This document shows, piece after piece, positions 26,321 through 36,118 of a DNA stretch of 64,000 nucleotides. Location of the stretch: positions 115,184-179,183 of the forward strand of contig NZ_FQZD01000008.1 of assembly GCF_900141835.1 (NCBI RefSeq). The letters are read 5' to 3'. This DNA is from Propionispora hippei DSM 15287 (GTDB lineage: Bacteria > Bacillota > Negativicutes > Propionisporales > Propionisporaceae). The first letter of the stretch is position 1. Each line of letters begins with the position of its first letter. Position numbers and translations under genes: made by a program. The notes under the pieces were generated by a model. It ran no database searches and had not been told where the DNA came from. It saw nothing but the letters and a program-made list of their open reading frames with translations.

Positions 26321-26522
26321 TACCGGGACAGGAAGGAAATGGTCAATAAGAGTATGTTTTCAGTATCAGGTAGTTTGAACATACATCGTAGACCGCTGAG
26401 CCGGTTACAATAGGAAAGGGAATGGCAGATTATTCCGGTTCGGTGACAGAGGAAGATATTACAGCTATGTCGAAGAACAAAAAATAAGTATGTTTTAAAG
26501 AAGCGGCATGGCAGGTGACAGG

Positions 26523-29500
26523 ATGAAAAAAGCGATAGTGCTGTTGGTAGTAGTTGTGGCAATAGGCGCTGCCGGTATTTGGTGCATGAATAAAAGCTAT
26601 AGTGTGATGGCGTCCCTGTCGCCAGCATTGGCCCAGGAATTATCGACGACCTTGGGAGTGCCGGTGGAGGTCGGGGCAGTGGAGGTTAGCTCCTTCCATT
26701 CGGTCACGGTACGCAATATGGCTGTTTATGATAAAGACCGGGCGTTGGTTGCGAGCAGTCCGGCGGTGACGGTAGATTTCAGTCTATGGGCCGTTTTGCA
26801 GGGGAAACCGGCAACAGCGGCAATTGACCGCCTCACGGTGCGGGACCCAGTGGTGCGACTTGACCGCCGGCCGGCCGGTGACTGGAATATTGAGGATTTA
26901 TGGCAGCAGCAAGCCGGTGGTGAGCAGACGTTTCGCGGGATTATGGAAATTGTCAATGGCTCTGCTGCTATCCGGGCCGCCGGACAGGCCTGGGATATGA
27001 CGGACATTCAGGGGGAATTTGATTTTTCTGTCAAACCGGGTATTGCGCTTAAAGGAACAGCGAGGTACGGTGGCAAGCCGGTTAAGGTACAAGGCGTGGT
27101 ACAAAGCAGCAGCGGCCAGTCACTGACCGTTTGGGTGGAAGAGCTTGCTCTGGCTGATTTTGCCGCGTTGTTCCCGGCGGAAAGCGCTCTAAAACCGGTG
27201 GAAGGAGAATTGCGGCAGGTTACGGTCAATTGGCAGCAAAGCAACGGCGATAGCCGATTAGCCGGTGAAGCCGAGTTGGTGCAGGCAGGGCTGGATATGG
27301 AGCAGGTCGCGGTGCGGAATATTAACGGTCATATGGCGTTTACCGATAAAGCCGTATATCTTTTTGATACGGCGGTGAAGGTCTGGCAGCAGCCGCTGAC
27401 CTTGCGCGGCAAAATCACTTTTGCCGGCCAGGAGCCGGTGGTTGATCTGAAGGTCGCTTCGTCTGGTTTTGATCCGTCGGTACTGCCGGTGGAATTGCCG
27501 CTGCAGGGTACGGTTGCTTTTTCGGCGGCTGTCTCGGGACGGTTGGATAATCCTGCGGTAAAGGGTCAATTTTCCCTGCCCCAGGGAACAGTAAACGGCG
27601 TGTCTGTCAGTAACGGCAAAGCTTCGCTCCGTATGTCCGACAAGCTGGTGACCCTGGAGGATGTGCAAGCCGATCTATGGGAAGGGCATGTGGCACTTCA
27701 GGGCGCGTTTGACTCGGCCCGGATGGCCTATTATCTGCAACTTAACGGCAGCCATATTAACACCCAGGCGGTACCGGTGGGAACAGCGGGCCTGTCAGGC
27801 TACGCCGATATAACAGCTCTGATTGACGGACAGGGAGCTATCGGTGATGCCAGGATCGGCGGTACGGTGCATATGGCTTCCGGCGCGGCCGGCGGTGTTG
27901 CGTTCACCGGTTTGGAAGCGGGTTTCTTTCATCAAAAGGACATTGTAAACCTTGACTACTTACGGGGGCAAATCGGGCAGGGAACGGTAACGGCCAGTGG
28001 TACGGTGCCTTTAACCGGTGAGTCAATACAGTTGACTGTTTATGGCCGGGAACTGCCCTTGGCGTCTTTAGCCGGGCTAGTGGACAAACTGCCGTTGACG
28101 GGAACAGCCAGTTTTCATGGCAGTGTGGACGGCAGTTTGACGCAGCCTCATTTTTCCTGTGAGTTTACAGCCACCGACGGACAGGTCTTACAGCAGCCCT
28201 TTGCCAAGGCGCAGGGGCAATTGGAGGCAACGCCGGAGCTGCTTCGCCTGAACCAGGTGGTTCTGTCTCATGGGGCAGGCAGTCATGAAGTCAATGGCAG
28301 CCTTGGGCTTAGCGGTGACCGGCAGGTGAATTTGCATATTCTGTCCCGCCAGGTGCGGGCGGAAAATCTGGTCGATTGGCTGCTGCCCGGCGAGAAACTG
28401 ACCGGTAATGTGGATAATGAGGTTTGGGTAACCGGACCACTCGCAAACTACAATCTGGAGGGGAGGCTGTGCCTGACGGAAGGCAGCTTCCGGGGGCAAC
28501 TGATTGCCCGGGCGGAAGGCCGCTATCAGCGAAAGCAGGGTGTGACTACGATCCAGGATTTTCTGATTGATTCGCTGAATACGAAAATTAGTGTAGCCGG
28601 TACGGTCAGCGCCGATAACCGCTTGGATTTTGCCGTCATGGCTAAAGACATTGATTTGGGGAAACTTCATGTAAATTTCCCTTACCCGGTCAGCGGGCAG
28701 GCCAATTTTGCAGGCAAACTGACAGGCACGGTAGAGCAGCCTCTGTTTGACGGTGATCTGGCGGCAGAACGGCTTAGCTTCAACGGGCAGGATTTGTCGG
28801 CAGTGTCCGCCAGCCTTACTTTTCAGAACAATCAACTGGAAGTAGCTTATTTAAAATTTTTGCAGGATAAAGGAAACTTTACGTTCCGCGGTGGAATTGA
28901 CATTGCTTCCAATGAGGTATATGGCAGCCTGGCTGTGGTTAACGGCAATCTTGCCTCCCTGCTGCCGGTGCTGAATGTGCCTGCCCGTGATGTGGAGGGC
29001 CTGCTCAATGGCACTATCCGGATGAGCGGCGTGCTGCCGGAGCCAAATTTCTGGCTTAGCGGCAATATGGTCAGCGGAAAAATAAAAAAATATCCCTTGG
29101 AAAATATTGCGATCGACGCCTCTCTGGTCAATCGTGTTCTCACCGTTAATACCTTTACGGCCCAGCAAGGGACAGGTATTTTAGCAGTTCGTGGTACGGC
29201 CGATTTTAACGGAGCCATCCAGATGGAAGTCGGCGGCAGGGATATTGATGCCGGTCTTCTGGCTGTCCTGGCCGACAGTCCGGTGGACGTGAAGGGGAAA
29301 TTGGGCTTTGCGGCGCAGCTTTCCGGTCAAACTAAGCAGCCTCATGCCGACATGTCGCTGGAGATCGCCCAGGGCAGTGTGGGGAATGCCGCGTTTGATT
29401 CATTGTACGGCTTATTTAGGTTTGATGACGGTAAAATCAATGTGAATCAATTGCTGTTGAGCAAGGGGCCTTACCGGGCCAGCGCCTACGGCACGGTGCC

Positions 29501-30836
29501 GCTTGCAGCACTTGACACGTCCCGGCGGCAGCAGACGGAAAACAGCGAACAGATGGATCTTAAGCTCCGGCTGGATGAAGCTGATTTGAGCATTCTGCCG
29601 TTTTTAAGTAAGGAAATCTCCTGGGCCCAGGGGCCTACGCAGGGGGAACTGGCGCTTGGCGGTACGCTGGACCGGCCACTGATTAACGGGCACGTCTCAG
29701 TCAAGAACGGTATTGTGAAATTAGCCATGTTAAACGATCCCATCCAGAATGTAGGGGTTGATATTCAGTTTCAAAATGATAAAATTAATGTAAATACCTT
29801 CACCGGCCATTTGGGCAGTGGCTCATATCAGGTGACCGGTTCAGCCCGGCTCCAGGGTTTTTCTCTGGCTGATTATGACCTGACTGCCGTGCTGGACAAT
29901 CCGGTCATTACCAGTAAATATTTCAGAGGTCCGGTAAACGGCAAGCTATCGCTGAAAAGTGAACGGTCCCGGCCGGTTTTGGCCGGGCGGCTGAGGCTGG
30001 AGAATGATACCGTCGATATTCCCCTGATGCCTGACCTGCAGTCCTCTGAGCTTGATCTTGGTTTGGATCTGGAAGTATCGGCCGGCAATAAGGTAAGACT
30101 CTATAACCCTTATTTGTACGATATCCAGGTCGGGGGCCGGGTGAATTTTGCCGGCACGACCCAGCGTCCCGATGTTTCAGGCCGTTTCTTTGCCAAGCGG
30201 GGAACGGTCAGTTATCTGCGGACTCAGTTTAAAATTAAAGAGGCAACGGCTGAATTTAGCCAATTTTCCTCTTTTGAACCGGTGATCCGTTTGAGTGCCG
30301 AAACTAAGCTGCAAAGAACCAAAGTAAACTTAGACATTAACGGTCCGGTTACAGAAATGAACTTTACCCTGGAATCCGATCCGGCGATGAGCCAGCAGGA
30401 AATCTTATCCTTGCTGACTCTGCGCAGCCGCTATTTCGATAAAGAAAATAGCGGCAAGGATAATGACGGACTGGGCAGGGATGAATTGATGAGTGTGCTG
30501 GATGCGGGCTTGCAGTTGCGATTTGTCAGCGAAGTGGAAAATATTTTTCAAAATGCTTTGGGCCTTGATGAATTTCACGTAATCAGAGATACCTTTTCAG
30601 ATCCCGATTCCAGCTCTACGGCTACGAACAGTTCGCTGGGACAGCGCGAGGGGTACAACCTGGAAGTGAGCAAATATTTGACAGACCGTTTTATGGTTAC
30701 GTATAATATGGGCATTGACCATAATAGCTATAAGTGGGATTTTCGCTACGATCTTACCCGCCGGATCAGTATAACCGGCGGCACCGATAATGAAAAAGAT
30801 CATAGACTGGGTATAGAGGCCAGATACCGGTTTTAA
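26523..30836 (+). CDS. tamB: TamB-like translocation/assembly module protein (DUF490/AsmA-like)
   Basis: 1437 residues. One N-terminal membrane anchor (KKAIVLLVVVVAIGAAGIW) is followed by a very long array of short beta-strands with repeated G-x-V/A-x-F/L-x-G patterns (for example VKGQFSLPQGTVNG, PDVSGRFFAKRGTVSY) and a C-terminal DUF490 region that ends in beta-strands and Phe (GIEARYRF). Such proteins span the periplasm as a hydrophobic groove and take part in phospholipid transport or beta-barrel assembly. No TamA is present; the short BamA at 32350 is the likely partner. The start is uncertain: the ATG at 26508 would add five residues. Confidence 0.9.
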   Translation: MKKAIVLLVVVVAIGAAGIWCMNKSYSVMASLSPALAQELSTTLGVPVEVGAVEVSSFHSVTVRNMAVYDKDRALVASSPAVTVDFSLWAVLQGKPATAAIDRLTVRDPVVRLDRRPAGDWNIEDLWQQQAGGEQTFRGIMEIVNGSAAIRAAGQAWDMTDIQGEFDFSVKPGIALKGTARYGGKPVKVQGVVQSSSGQSLTVWVEELALADFAALFPAESALKPVEGELRQVTVNWQQSNGDSRLAGEAELVQAGLDMEQVAVRNINGHMAFTDKAVYLFDTAVKVWQQPLTLRGKITFAGQEPVVDLKVASSGFDPSVLPVELPLQGTVAFSAAVSGRLDNPAVKGQFSLPQGTVNGVSVSNGKASLRMSDKLVTLEDVQADLWEGHVALQGAFDSARMAYYLQLNGSHINTQAVPVGTAGLSGYADITALIDGQGAIGDARIGGTVHMASGAAGGVAFTGLEAGFFHQKDIVNLDYLRGQIGQGTVTASGTVPLTGESIQLTVYGRELPLASLAGLVDKLPLTGTASFHGSVDGSLTQPHFSCEFTATDGQVLQQPFAKAQGQLEATPELLRLNQVVLSHGAGSHEVNGSLGLSGDRQVNLHILSRQVRAENLVDWLLPGEKLTGNVDNEVWVTGPLANYNLEGRLCLTEGSFRGQLIARAEGRYQRKQGVTTIQDFLIDSLNTKISVAGTVSADNRLDFAVMAKDIDLGKLHVNFPYPVSGQANFAGKLTGTVEQPLFDGDLAAERLSFNGQDLSAVSASLTFQNNQLEVAYLKFLQDKGNFTFRGGIDIASNEVYGSLAVVNGNLASLLPVLNVPARDVEGLLNGTIRMSGVLPEPNFWLSGNMVSGKIKKYPLENIAIDASLVNRVLTVNTFTAQQGTGILAVRGTADFNGAIQMEVGGRDIDAGLLAVLADSPVDVKGKLGFAAQLSGQTKQPHADMSLEIAQGSVGNAAFDSLYGLFRFDDGKINVNQLLLSKGPYRASAYGTVPLAALDTSRRQQTENSEQMDLKLRLDEADLSILPFLSKEISWAQGPTQGELALGGTLDRPLINGHVSVKNGIVKLAMLNDPIQNVGVDIQFQNDKINVNTFTGHLGSGSYQVTGSARLQGFSLADYDLTAVLDNPVITSKYFRGPVNGKLSLKSERSRPVLAGRLRLENDTVDIPLMPDLQSSELDLGLDLEVSAGNKVRLYNPYLYDIQVGGRVNFAGTTQRPDVSGRFFAKRGTVSYLRTQFKIKEATAEFSQFSSFEPVIRLSAETKLQRTKVNLDINGPVTEMNFTLESDPAMSQQEILSLLTLRSRYFDKENSGKDNDGLGRDELMSVLDAGLQLRFVSEVENIFQNALGLDEFHVIRDTFSDPDSSSTATNSSLGQREGYNLEVSKYLTDRFMVTYNMGIDHNSYKWDFRYDLTRRISITGGTDNEKDHRLGIEARYRF

Positions 30837-30871
30837 TTAATCTGGCGTATATTGTAGAGAAGGCGGGCTGA

Positions 30872-31516
30872 TTGGGCATGACCATCGCGCATTATCTGGC
30901 TGAATTGAAGAAGATTACGCTGCTGACGAGGGAAGAGGAAACTCTGCTTTGGCAGCAGTATAAAGAAGCGGGCGATCTGGAAAGCCGCCGCCGGCTTATT
31001 GAGAACTACCAGCCTTTGGTTTTTAAAGCGGCGGCCCGGTTCCGGACGGATCATCCGGCCATTATGGACATGATCCAGGAAGGTACGGTGGGTTTGATCG
31101 AGGCGGTGGAAAGCTATCAGTATACCCGTGGTGTCGCCTTCAGCCTGTACGCCAAATACCGCATTCAGGGAAGGATTATGAATTACCTGGAACGGGAAGG
31201 AAAGAAGAACTGGGCTTACATTGACAGTCCGGTGGAGGGCGAGGAATGCGGTACTCTGGGCGAATATCTGGTGGATACCGCGCCGGAGATTTCTCAGCAG
31301 GCCGAGCATAACTATTTACTGGATCAGGTCCGGCAGGCAATGCAGCGCCTGCCGGTGAAAGAACAGCTGGTGCTGAGCGGTGTGTTTCTGGAAGAGCAGG
31401 AGCCGAAGGAATTGGCGGAGACTTTGGATATGAGTATTTCCCATATTTACCGGCTGCAGAAGCAAGGCATTCGCCGGATTCGCGGTATGCTGTCCAAGTT
31501 TATGCAAAATTGGTGA
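30872..31516 (+). CDS. sigma-70-family RNA polymerase sigma factor
   Basis: 214 residues from a TTG start (AAGGCGG 5 bases upstream; the ATG at 30878 is an alternative). Region 2 is clear: RRRLIENYQPLVFKAAARF, then MDMIQEGTVGLIEAVESY and FSLYAKYRIQGRIMNYLE, the core-binding and -10 recognition helices. Region 4 is LAETLDMSISHIYRLQKQGIRRIRGML, a helix-turn-helix for the -35 element. Region 3 is short. It lies between tamB and bamA, so it could direct expression of envelope genes; no anti-sigma factor is recognised, though the next gene encodes a one-TM protein. Confidence 0.85.
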   Translation: MGMTIAHYLAELKKITLLTREEETLLWQQYKEAGDLESRRRLIENYQPLVFKAAARFRTDHPAIMDMIQEGTVGLIEAVESYQYTRGVAFSLYAKYRIQGRIMNYLEREGKKNWAYIDSPVEGEECGTLGEYLVDTAPEISQQAEHNYLLDQVRQAMQRLPVKEQLVLSGVFLEEQEPKELAETLDMSISHIYRLQKQGIRRIRGMLSKFMQNW

Positions 31517-31700
31517 AGCCAGTTGGCTGTACAACGGGTAGAACTGGGTTAAACAGGTGAATTACGGCTGAAACTGTAAGATAATGCGAGAAAATAATGA
31601 GAAACACTGAAATTTTAGTTGGATTCGACGATTTTTGGATGACCAAAATCTGGCCTCTTCTCATGACTATAGGATTGTGGTTATAATAGGAGTGGTGAAA

Positions 31701-32279
31701 ATGGCTGATTTTAAAAAGCATATGGTTTTGCGCTTGCAATCGGCCCGCCATTGGCTATTACGGGCTGAGGAATCCTTTGACAAGGAACGGGACATACGGG
31801 GAGAACTTGATTTGCTGTTGGCTCAGGCCGAATTGCAGCATGTCAAGGAGGAGCACCGTTCCCGGCAGTGGCGTTATAAATATCCGCTGCTGCGTCATGG
31901 ATTGGCTATTGGGTTAGCTCTGACGGCAGGTGTTATAGGCACAGGCGGTGTGTTTTGGTGGCAGCATCAGGCCCCGCAGTCTGTTCCCGCGCCGGCGGTT
32001 ATCCGCCAGGAGGCCGGAAGGACGGAGTTGACGGCTCATTCCGGCAATTCCAAGGCTGCGGCGCTTCCCCAGGCTAACATTGCTGCAGAGCCGGCACCGC
32101 CGGAACCCTCGTCCCGGACGGCTGAAGAGCCAGCCAAAACTCAACAGATTATTCCACCGGTTGCTAAATCTCATACGGAGGCCCGTCCGGCTGCGCCTGA
32201 GAAACAGGAACAGGCCATATCACCGGACGAAATGCAAAAACTGGTCCGGGCGGCGGGAAAATCGCTGCGGGGCCAATAG
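31701..32279 (+). CDS. single-pass membrane protein of unknown function
   Basis: 192 residues. The cytoplasmic N-terminus (1-60) is charged and helical (KHMVLRLQSARHWLLRAEESFDKERD...LLLAQAELQHVKEEHR), followed by one membrane helix (about 68-90, GLAIGLALTAGVIGTGGVFWW) and a Pro/Ala/Glu-rich tail. AGGAGTGG precedes the ATG at 31701. It follows the sigma factor gene and precedes bamA. A role as an anti-sigma-like membrane partner is possible by position and topology but no ZAS motif is present; the family is not recognised. Confidence 0.65.
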   Translation: MADFKKHMVLRLQSARHWLLRAEESFDKERDIRGELDLLLAQAELQHVKEEHRSRQWRYKYPLLRHGLAIGLALTAGVIGTGGVFWWQHQAPQSVPAPAVIRQEAGRTELTAHSGNSKAAALPQANIAAEPAPPEPSSRTAEEPAKTQQIIPPVAKSHTEARPAAPEKQEQAISPDEMQKLVRAAGKSLRGQ

Positions 32280-32349
32280 TTTACCGGCGGTGCCTGCTAG
32301 CCGTGTGAAGTACTTTAGAGTACTGGAAAACTAGATAAGGAGGTCATTC

Positions 32350-34074
32350 ATGGAAAAGCTGCGACGCTATGGACAGCTATTGGTAGCTGCCGTTTTTGGG
32401 CTGAGTATGGTTTTTTCTGCTGTGATTCCCGCATATGCTGCCGATATAACCGGTAAAACGGTTACGGCCGTTACTGTCAGCGGCAATGCTACTGTTCCGG
32501 AAGACACTGTGATGGCGGCTGTAAAAGTAAAGCCGGGCAGCACACTGACACCGGATGCTGTCAAGCAGGATATGCAGGCAATCTACGAACTAGGTTACTT
32601 TTTTGACGTGGTAGCTAATTTCACGGAAGTGCCTGAAGGCGTCAAGGTGGTCTACACCGTTATGGAAAACCCTGTGTTGACCGATATTGTCGTGCAGGGA
32701 AATACCAAAGTATCGACCGAAAAAATTACGGACATACTGAAAGTGGAAAAAGGAAAAATTCTGAATACCAAGACGTTGAACGAAAATGCCAGAGGCATTG
32801 AGCAGTATTATCGTGATCAAGGCTATATTCTGGCCAAAGTCAGCGATGTGTCGATGAGTCCTGGCGGGGTGCTGACCGTTTCCATTAACGAAGGCATGCT
32901 GGAAGGCATTCAGGTAAAGGGGAACGACAAGACCAAGGACTATGTTATAACCCGCGAAATGAAACTAAAAACGGGACAACCCTTCAATGTAAAGGATGCC
33001 CGCCGCAGTATGCAAAAAGTGTACAACCTGGGCTACTTTGAAGACGTCAACATGAAGCTGAACCCAGGCAAAGAACCCAATGCCGTGGTGCTGGAGACCG
33101 ATGTAGTGGAGCAAAAGACCGGTACCTTTACCATTGGCGGCGGTTACAGTGAAAATGACGGGTTAATCGGAATTATTGAACTGGGGGACAACAACTTCCG
33201 GGGAACCGGTGACAAAGCTAAAATCCACTGGGAGTTTGGCGGCGATACTGATAACAAGAACTACAGTATTGGTTATACTAAGCCTTGGCTGGACAGCAAG
33301 GAAACTTCAGCCAGCTTTAATTTTTACGATATGACCAATGAGTATACCGACTACCAGAATGGTAAGTCATTCTCGACTTACGACCGGAACCGCAAAGGCT
33401 GGGATGTTACGTTGGGCCGGCCGCAAAATGAGTATATGAAAAACTATATTACTTTTAAAAGCCGGGATGACAGCTATGTAAAACCTGTGTCAGGTACAGA
33501 TGTAAGTAATAATACCGAGTATCTGCAGGATAATTTCGGCCTGACCCACAGTGTCACCTTATCCAGGGTTTTTGATTCCCGTGACAATGTGTTTAATCCA
33601 ACCGAGGGTAGTTACTACTCTCTGTCGGCAGAATTTGCCGGACGCTTTATGGGCGGCGAGTTCAATTTCAATAAATATACGGCAGAAAGCCGCAAATATT
33701 ACAAGGTTGGTAAGGACCAAGTTATTGCAGTGCGGACGGAAGCTGGCTATGCCGACGGTAAAATGCCGCAAAGCGGCAAGTTTAATGTCGGCGGCAGCGA
33801 CAGCCTGCGCGGCTATGACGACGACCAGTTTGAAGGCGATAAGATGTTGCTGGGTTCGGTGGAATACCGTTTTCCGATTGTCAAAAAGGTACAGGGCGTC
33901 GTCTTCAGCGATATCGGTAACGCCTGGGAAGGCGAAGGCTATAAGCTGAACGATCTGAAAGGCAGTATCGGGGTCGGCGTGAGGATCAATACGCCGCTGG
34001 GACCGGTTCGCCTGGATCTGGCCAAGGGCTCGGAAGGCGCCAAAACTCACTTTAGCTTTGGCGGTCAGTTCTAA
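32350..34074 (+). CDS. bamA: outer-membrane protein assembly factor BamA (Omp85)
   Basis: 574 residues with a signal peptide (ending AYA-A), three POTRA domains (about 36-110, 111-185, 186-260; each with the YxxxGY/F pattern, e.g. AIYELGYFFDV, YYRDQGYILAK, VYNLGYFEDV) and a C-terminal 16-strand barrel. GGSDSLRGYDDD is the conserved loop-6 (V/L)RG(F/Y) motif, and the chain ends in Phe (FSFGGQF). Proteobacterial BamA has five POTRA domains and about 800 residues, so this is the short form seen in diderm Firmicutes. It inserts beta-barrel proteins in the outer membrane. AAGGAGG precedes the ATG. Confidence 0.95.
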   Translation: MEKLRRYGQLLVAAVFGLSMVFSAVIPAYAADITGKTVTAVTVSGNATVPEDTVMAAVKVKPGSTLTPDAVKQDMQAIYELGYFFDVVANFTEVPEGVKVVYTVMENPVLTDIVVQGNTKVSTEKITDILKVEKGKILNTKTLNENARGIEQYYRDQGYILAKVSDVSMSPGGVLTVSINEGMLEGIQVKGNDKTKDYVITREMKLKTGQPFNVKDARRSMQKVYNLGYFEDVNMKLNPGKEPNAVVLETDVVEQKTGTFTIGGGYSENDGLIGIIELGDNNFRGTGDKAKIHWEFGGDTDNKNYSIGYTKPWLDSKETSASFNFYDMTNEYTDYQNGKSFSTYDRNRKGWDVTLGRPQNEYMKNYITFKSRDDSYVKPVSGTDVSNNTEYLQDNFGLTHSVTLSRVFDSRDNVFNPTEGSYYSLSAEFAGRFMGGEFNFNKYTAESRKYYKVGKDQVIAVRTEAGYADGKMPQSGKFNVGGSDSLRGYDDDQFEGDKMLLGSVEYRFPIVKKVQGVVFSDIGNAWEGEGYKLNDLKGSIGVGVRINTPLGPVRLDLAKGSEGAKTHFSFGGQF

Positions 34075-34116
34075 CTGGATAGAGGACAGGCTTCTCGATA
34101 GAGAACGATTGTTCAG

Positions 34117-34146
34117 GCAAGAGTCAGGTGCAGGCCTGACTCTTGC
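34117..34146 (+). terminator. hairpin after bamA
   Basis: GCAAGAGTCAGG and CCTGACTCTTGC form a perfect 12-bp stem with a 6-base loop; there is only a short AT-rich tail, so it may be a weak terminator. Confidence 0.65.
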
Positions 34147-34201
34147 ACTATTCATTGATAAGAAAAAATGTTAAACCGTTGCACCTGGAGGTGTACCTGC
34201 T

Positions 34202-35500
34202 ATGAACAAGAAGCCTTTGCGCTGTAGCCTCAGGCTGTGCTTGCTGCTTCTATTCTGTTTGCTGCCTATGGTGTCGGGGGCGGCTGAAGCTGCAGTGGTA
34301 GATTCCATTACTGTTGTCATTGTTCCCGCGCCGGGAGCGGCTAAACCGCCTGCTTTGGTGGCAAAGCGTATGGCGGCCAGTGTCAATACGGTGGGCGAGC
34401 ATGTGCTGTTGGGTCATAAGGTGACAGACATTGCCTCTAATGAGGCGGCCTATGAAAAAGTCATACAGGAAGTGTTTGACCGGGTGCTCATTGGCTATGA
34501 AATTTGCCGGGTGCAAATCGAGCCGGGCAGCAACAGTACCATTACGCTGGAAGTGGCTCCCTGGGGCGATACGGTGGCAAGGGTTGACTGGGAATATGAT
34601 TATGGCGGCCTTTCGCCGGACATGATTGCTTTGCTGAAAAAAGACCTGGGAAATCTGGAGGAAAAAGCCGACAATGTTTTAATAGGGCTACCGGTGGACG
34701 CGGTTGACTGGGCGGGAGCTGTAACTAAAACGTTGATCCGCGATGTGTTTGAGGAACAACTGCCGGAGTTTCGACCCAGTATGGATATTGTACCGGGACA
34801 GCATACCTTGATCCGGGTGTCGCTGGTACCTATGGGACAAACCATTCAAAACACGACAGTTTCCCTGCGTTCGGAGACCATTCCCAATTTGCTGCTGTTC
34901 CAGGTGCGGCCTGCGGTGGAGGCGTTAAGTAAGCAACTCCGAGGATTGCCGGTAGCTTTTGTTGAACGGCATAACACTTATTTTACCAGCGCTTTGGCGA
35001 CTACGGCCGTTTCGCCCGAGACGGTCAGGAAATACGGTTTAACGGTAAAGCCGGTCATCAACGCCGGTCAGGACGCTGATATACTATTGCAGGTGGAAAC
35101 CAGCCGTTATAAGTTGTGGCTGGAAGGGTATCTGGATTTTGGCCGGCAGGAGAATAATACTTCGGCTAAAATGCATATCGGCAAATATCTGGATAACCGC
35201 AATGAAGCCTTTTTTGAAGCCGGTTTTATACCCGGCACAGTAGCCTGGGAACTGGAACCGGGCTGGGGTCACCGTTTTACTGCCAATACAACAGCCGGTT
35301 TTAAGTACGAACTGACTCACGGCCAAGATATTCTTTGGCTCCGGCAGCATTTGAGTCCGGCGTGGGATATGCGGCTGGAGCATAGACTGGATGACCACCA
35401 CAATGAACTGGGGCTTCGTTATAAGCTGCACGAGTTTGCCAGCCTGGAATATGTTTTTGACGAAAACGATCATTGGCTGCGGCTGGTTGGTAATTTGTAG
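34202..35500 (+). CDS. exported protein of unknown function, probably outer-membrane
   Basis: 432 residues. A signal peptide (LRLCLLLLFCLLPMVSGAAEA) is followed by a region with alternating helices and strands (about 32-290) containing segments such as LLGHKVTDIASNEAAYEKVIQEVFDRVLIGY. The C-terminal 130 residues have alternating hydrophobic/aromatic strands (YKLWLEGYLDFGR, NEAFFEAGFIPG, AWELEPGWGHRF, MRLEHRLDDHHNELGLRYKL) and end in WLRLVGNL, like a small barrel. No family is recognised. It lies between bamA and the skp-like genes, which suggests a role in outer-membrane biogenesis. Confidence 0.7.
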   Translation: MNKKPLRCSLRLCLLLLFCLLPMVSGAAEAAVVDSITVVIVPAPGAAKPPALVAKRMAASVNTVGEHVLLGHKVTDIASNEAAYEKVIQEVFDRVLIGYEICRVQIEPGSNSTITLEVAPWGDTVARVDWEYDYGGLSPDMIALLKKDLGNLEEKADNVLIGLPVDAVDWAGAVTKTLIRDVFEEQLPEFRPSMDIVPGQHTLIRVSLVPMGQTIQNTTVSLRSETIPNLLLFQVRPAVEALSKQLRGLPVAFVERHNTYFTSALATTAVSPETVRKYGLTVKPVINAGQDADILLQVETSRYKLWLEGYLDFGRQENNTSAKMHIGKYLDNRNEAFFEAGFIPGTVAWELEPGWGHRFTANTTAGFKYELTHGQDILWLRQHLSPAWDMRLEHRLDDHHNELGLRYKLHEFASLEYVFDENDHWLRLVGNL

Positions 35501-35501
35501 G

Positions 35502-35530
35502 TTGAACAAGCCGAAGCTCCTTGTTATAAT
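35502..35530 (+). promoter_or_regulatory. sigma-A promoter upstream of the first skp-like gene
   Basis: TTGAAC (35502-35507), a 17-base spacer and TATAAT (35525-35530). Start of transcription is expected near 35537. Confidence 0.8.
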
Positions 35531-35579
35531 AGAAAAGGACAAATTGATGCCATACGGCAAGAGAGAAGGGTTACAATTG

Positions 35580-36053
35580 TTGAAACTGGAAAAGAAACAG
35601 GTAAAACTGGTGACAGTGGCCATTGCATTGTTTTTTGTATTAGGAATCGTGGGTCTGGCTTTATCACAGAGCCATTTATCCTACGCGGCAGGTGCAAGCA
35701 GCCAGTCGAATATCGGTGTGATTAATGAACAGATGGTCATTTCCCAGCATCCGGACATTGCTAAAGTGCAGGAAACCATGAACTCGGAAATTGATCAGGC
35801 AAAAAAAGATTTTGATGCCAAAACGGCAAGCATGAACGACCAGGAAAAACAGCAGTACTATTCACAGACCTCGCAGCGCTTGAGCTTAAAGCAGCAGGAA
35901 CTGATGGCACCGATATTGGATAAAGTCAGAAGCGCTATTCAGGAAGTGGCTGCGGCTAAAGGGTTGACCGTAGTATTGGATAAAAGTAATGTTGTCTATG
36001 GCGGCCAGGATATTACCGATGAGGTATTGAAAAAAATCGGCGCCAGCAAATAA
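35580..36053 (+). CDS. OmpH/Skp-family periplasmic chaperone, paralogue 1
   Basis: 157 residues. The hydrophobic N-terminus (VKLVTVAIALFFVLGIVGLALS) is followed by IGVINEQMVISQHPDIAKVQETM, the usual Skp start, a helical coiled-coil body and the conserved C-terminal VLDKSNVVYGGQDITDEVLKKI. Skp holds unfolded barrel proteins during transit to BamA. The start codon is uncertain: GAGAAGGG (35563-35570) favours TTG at 35580, while an ATG at 35547 lies only about 10 bases after the predicted start of transcription. It is the first of three tandem paralogues. Confidence 0.85.
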   Translation: MKLEKKQVKLVTVAIALFFVLGIVGLALSQSHLSYAAGASSQSNIGVINEQMVISQHPDIAKVQETMNSEIDQAKKDFDAKTASMNDQEKQQYYSQTSQRLSLKQQELMAPILDKVRSAIQEVAAAKGLTVVLDKSNVVYGGQDITDEVLKKIGASK

Positions 36054-36118
36054 ATAAGGCTTACTGAACCGAGCCGGTAATCCAGCTCGGTTCTTCACTA
36101 GAAAGGGGGGGAGCCGGA

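Noticed and set aside
26422..26487. A 21-codon frame with a ribosome-binding-like AGGAAAGGG upstream, between tolC and tamB.
   Set aside because: Too short, no recognised family and no other support; it could be a leader peptide but this is not demonstrable.
31682..31687. TATAAT just upstream of the 31701 gene.
   Set aside because: It lies directly at the ribosome binding site, so a transcript from it would lack a usable leader; no -35 box.
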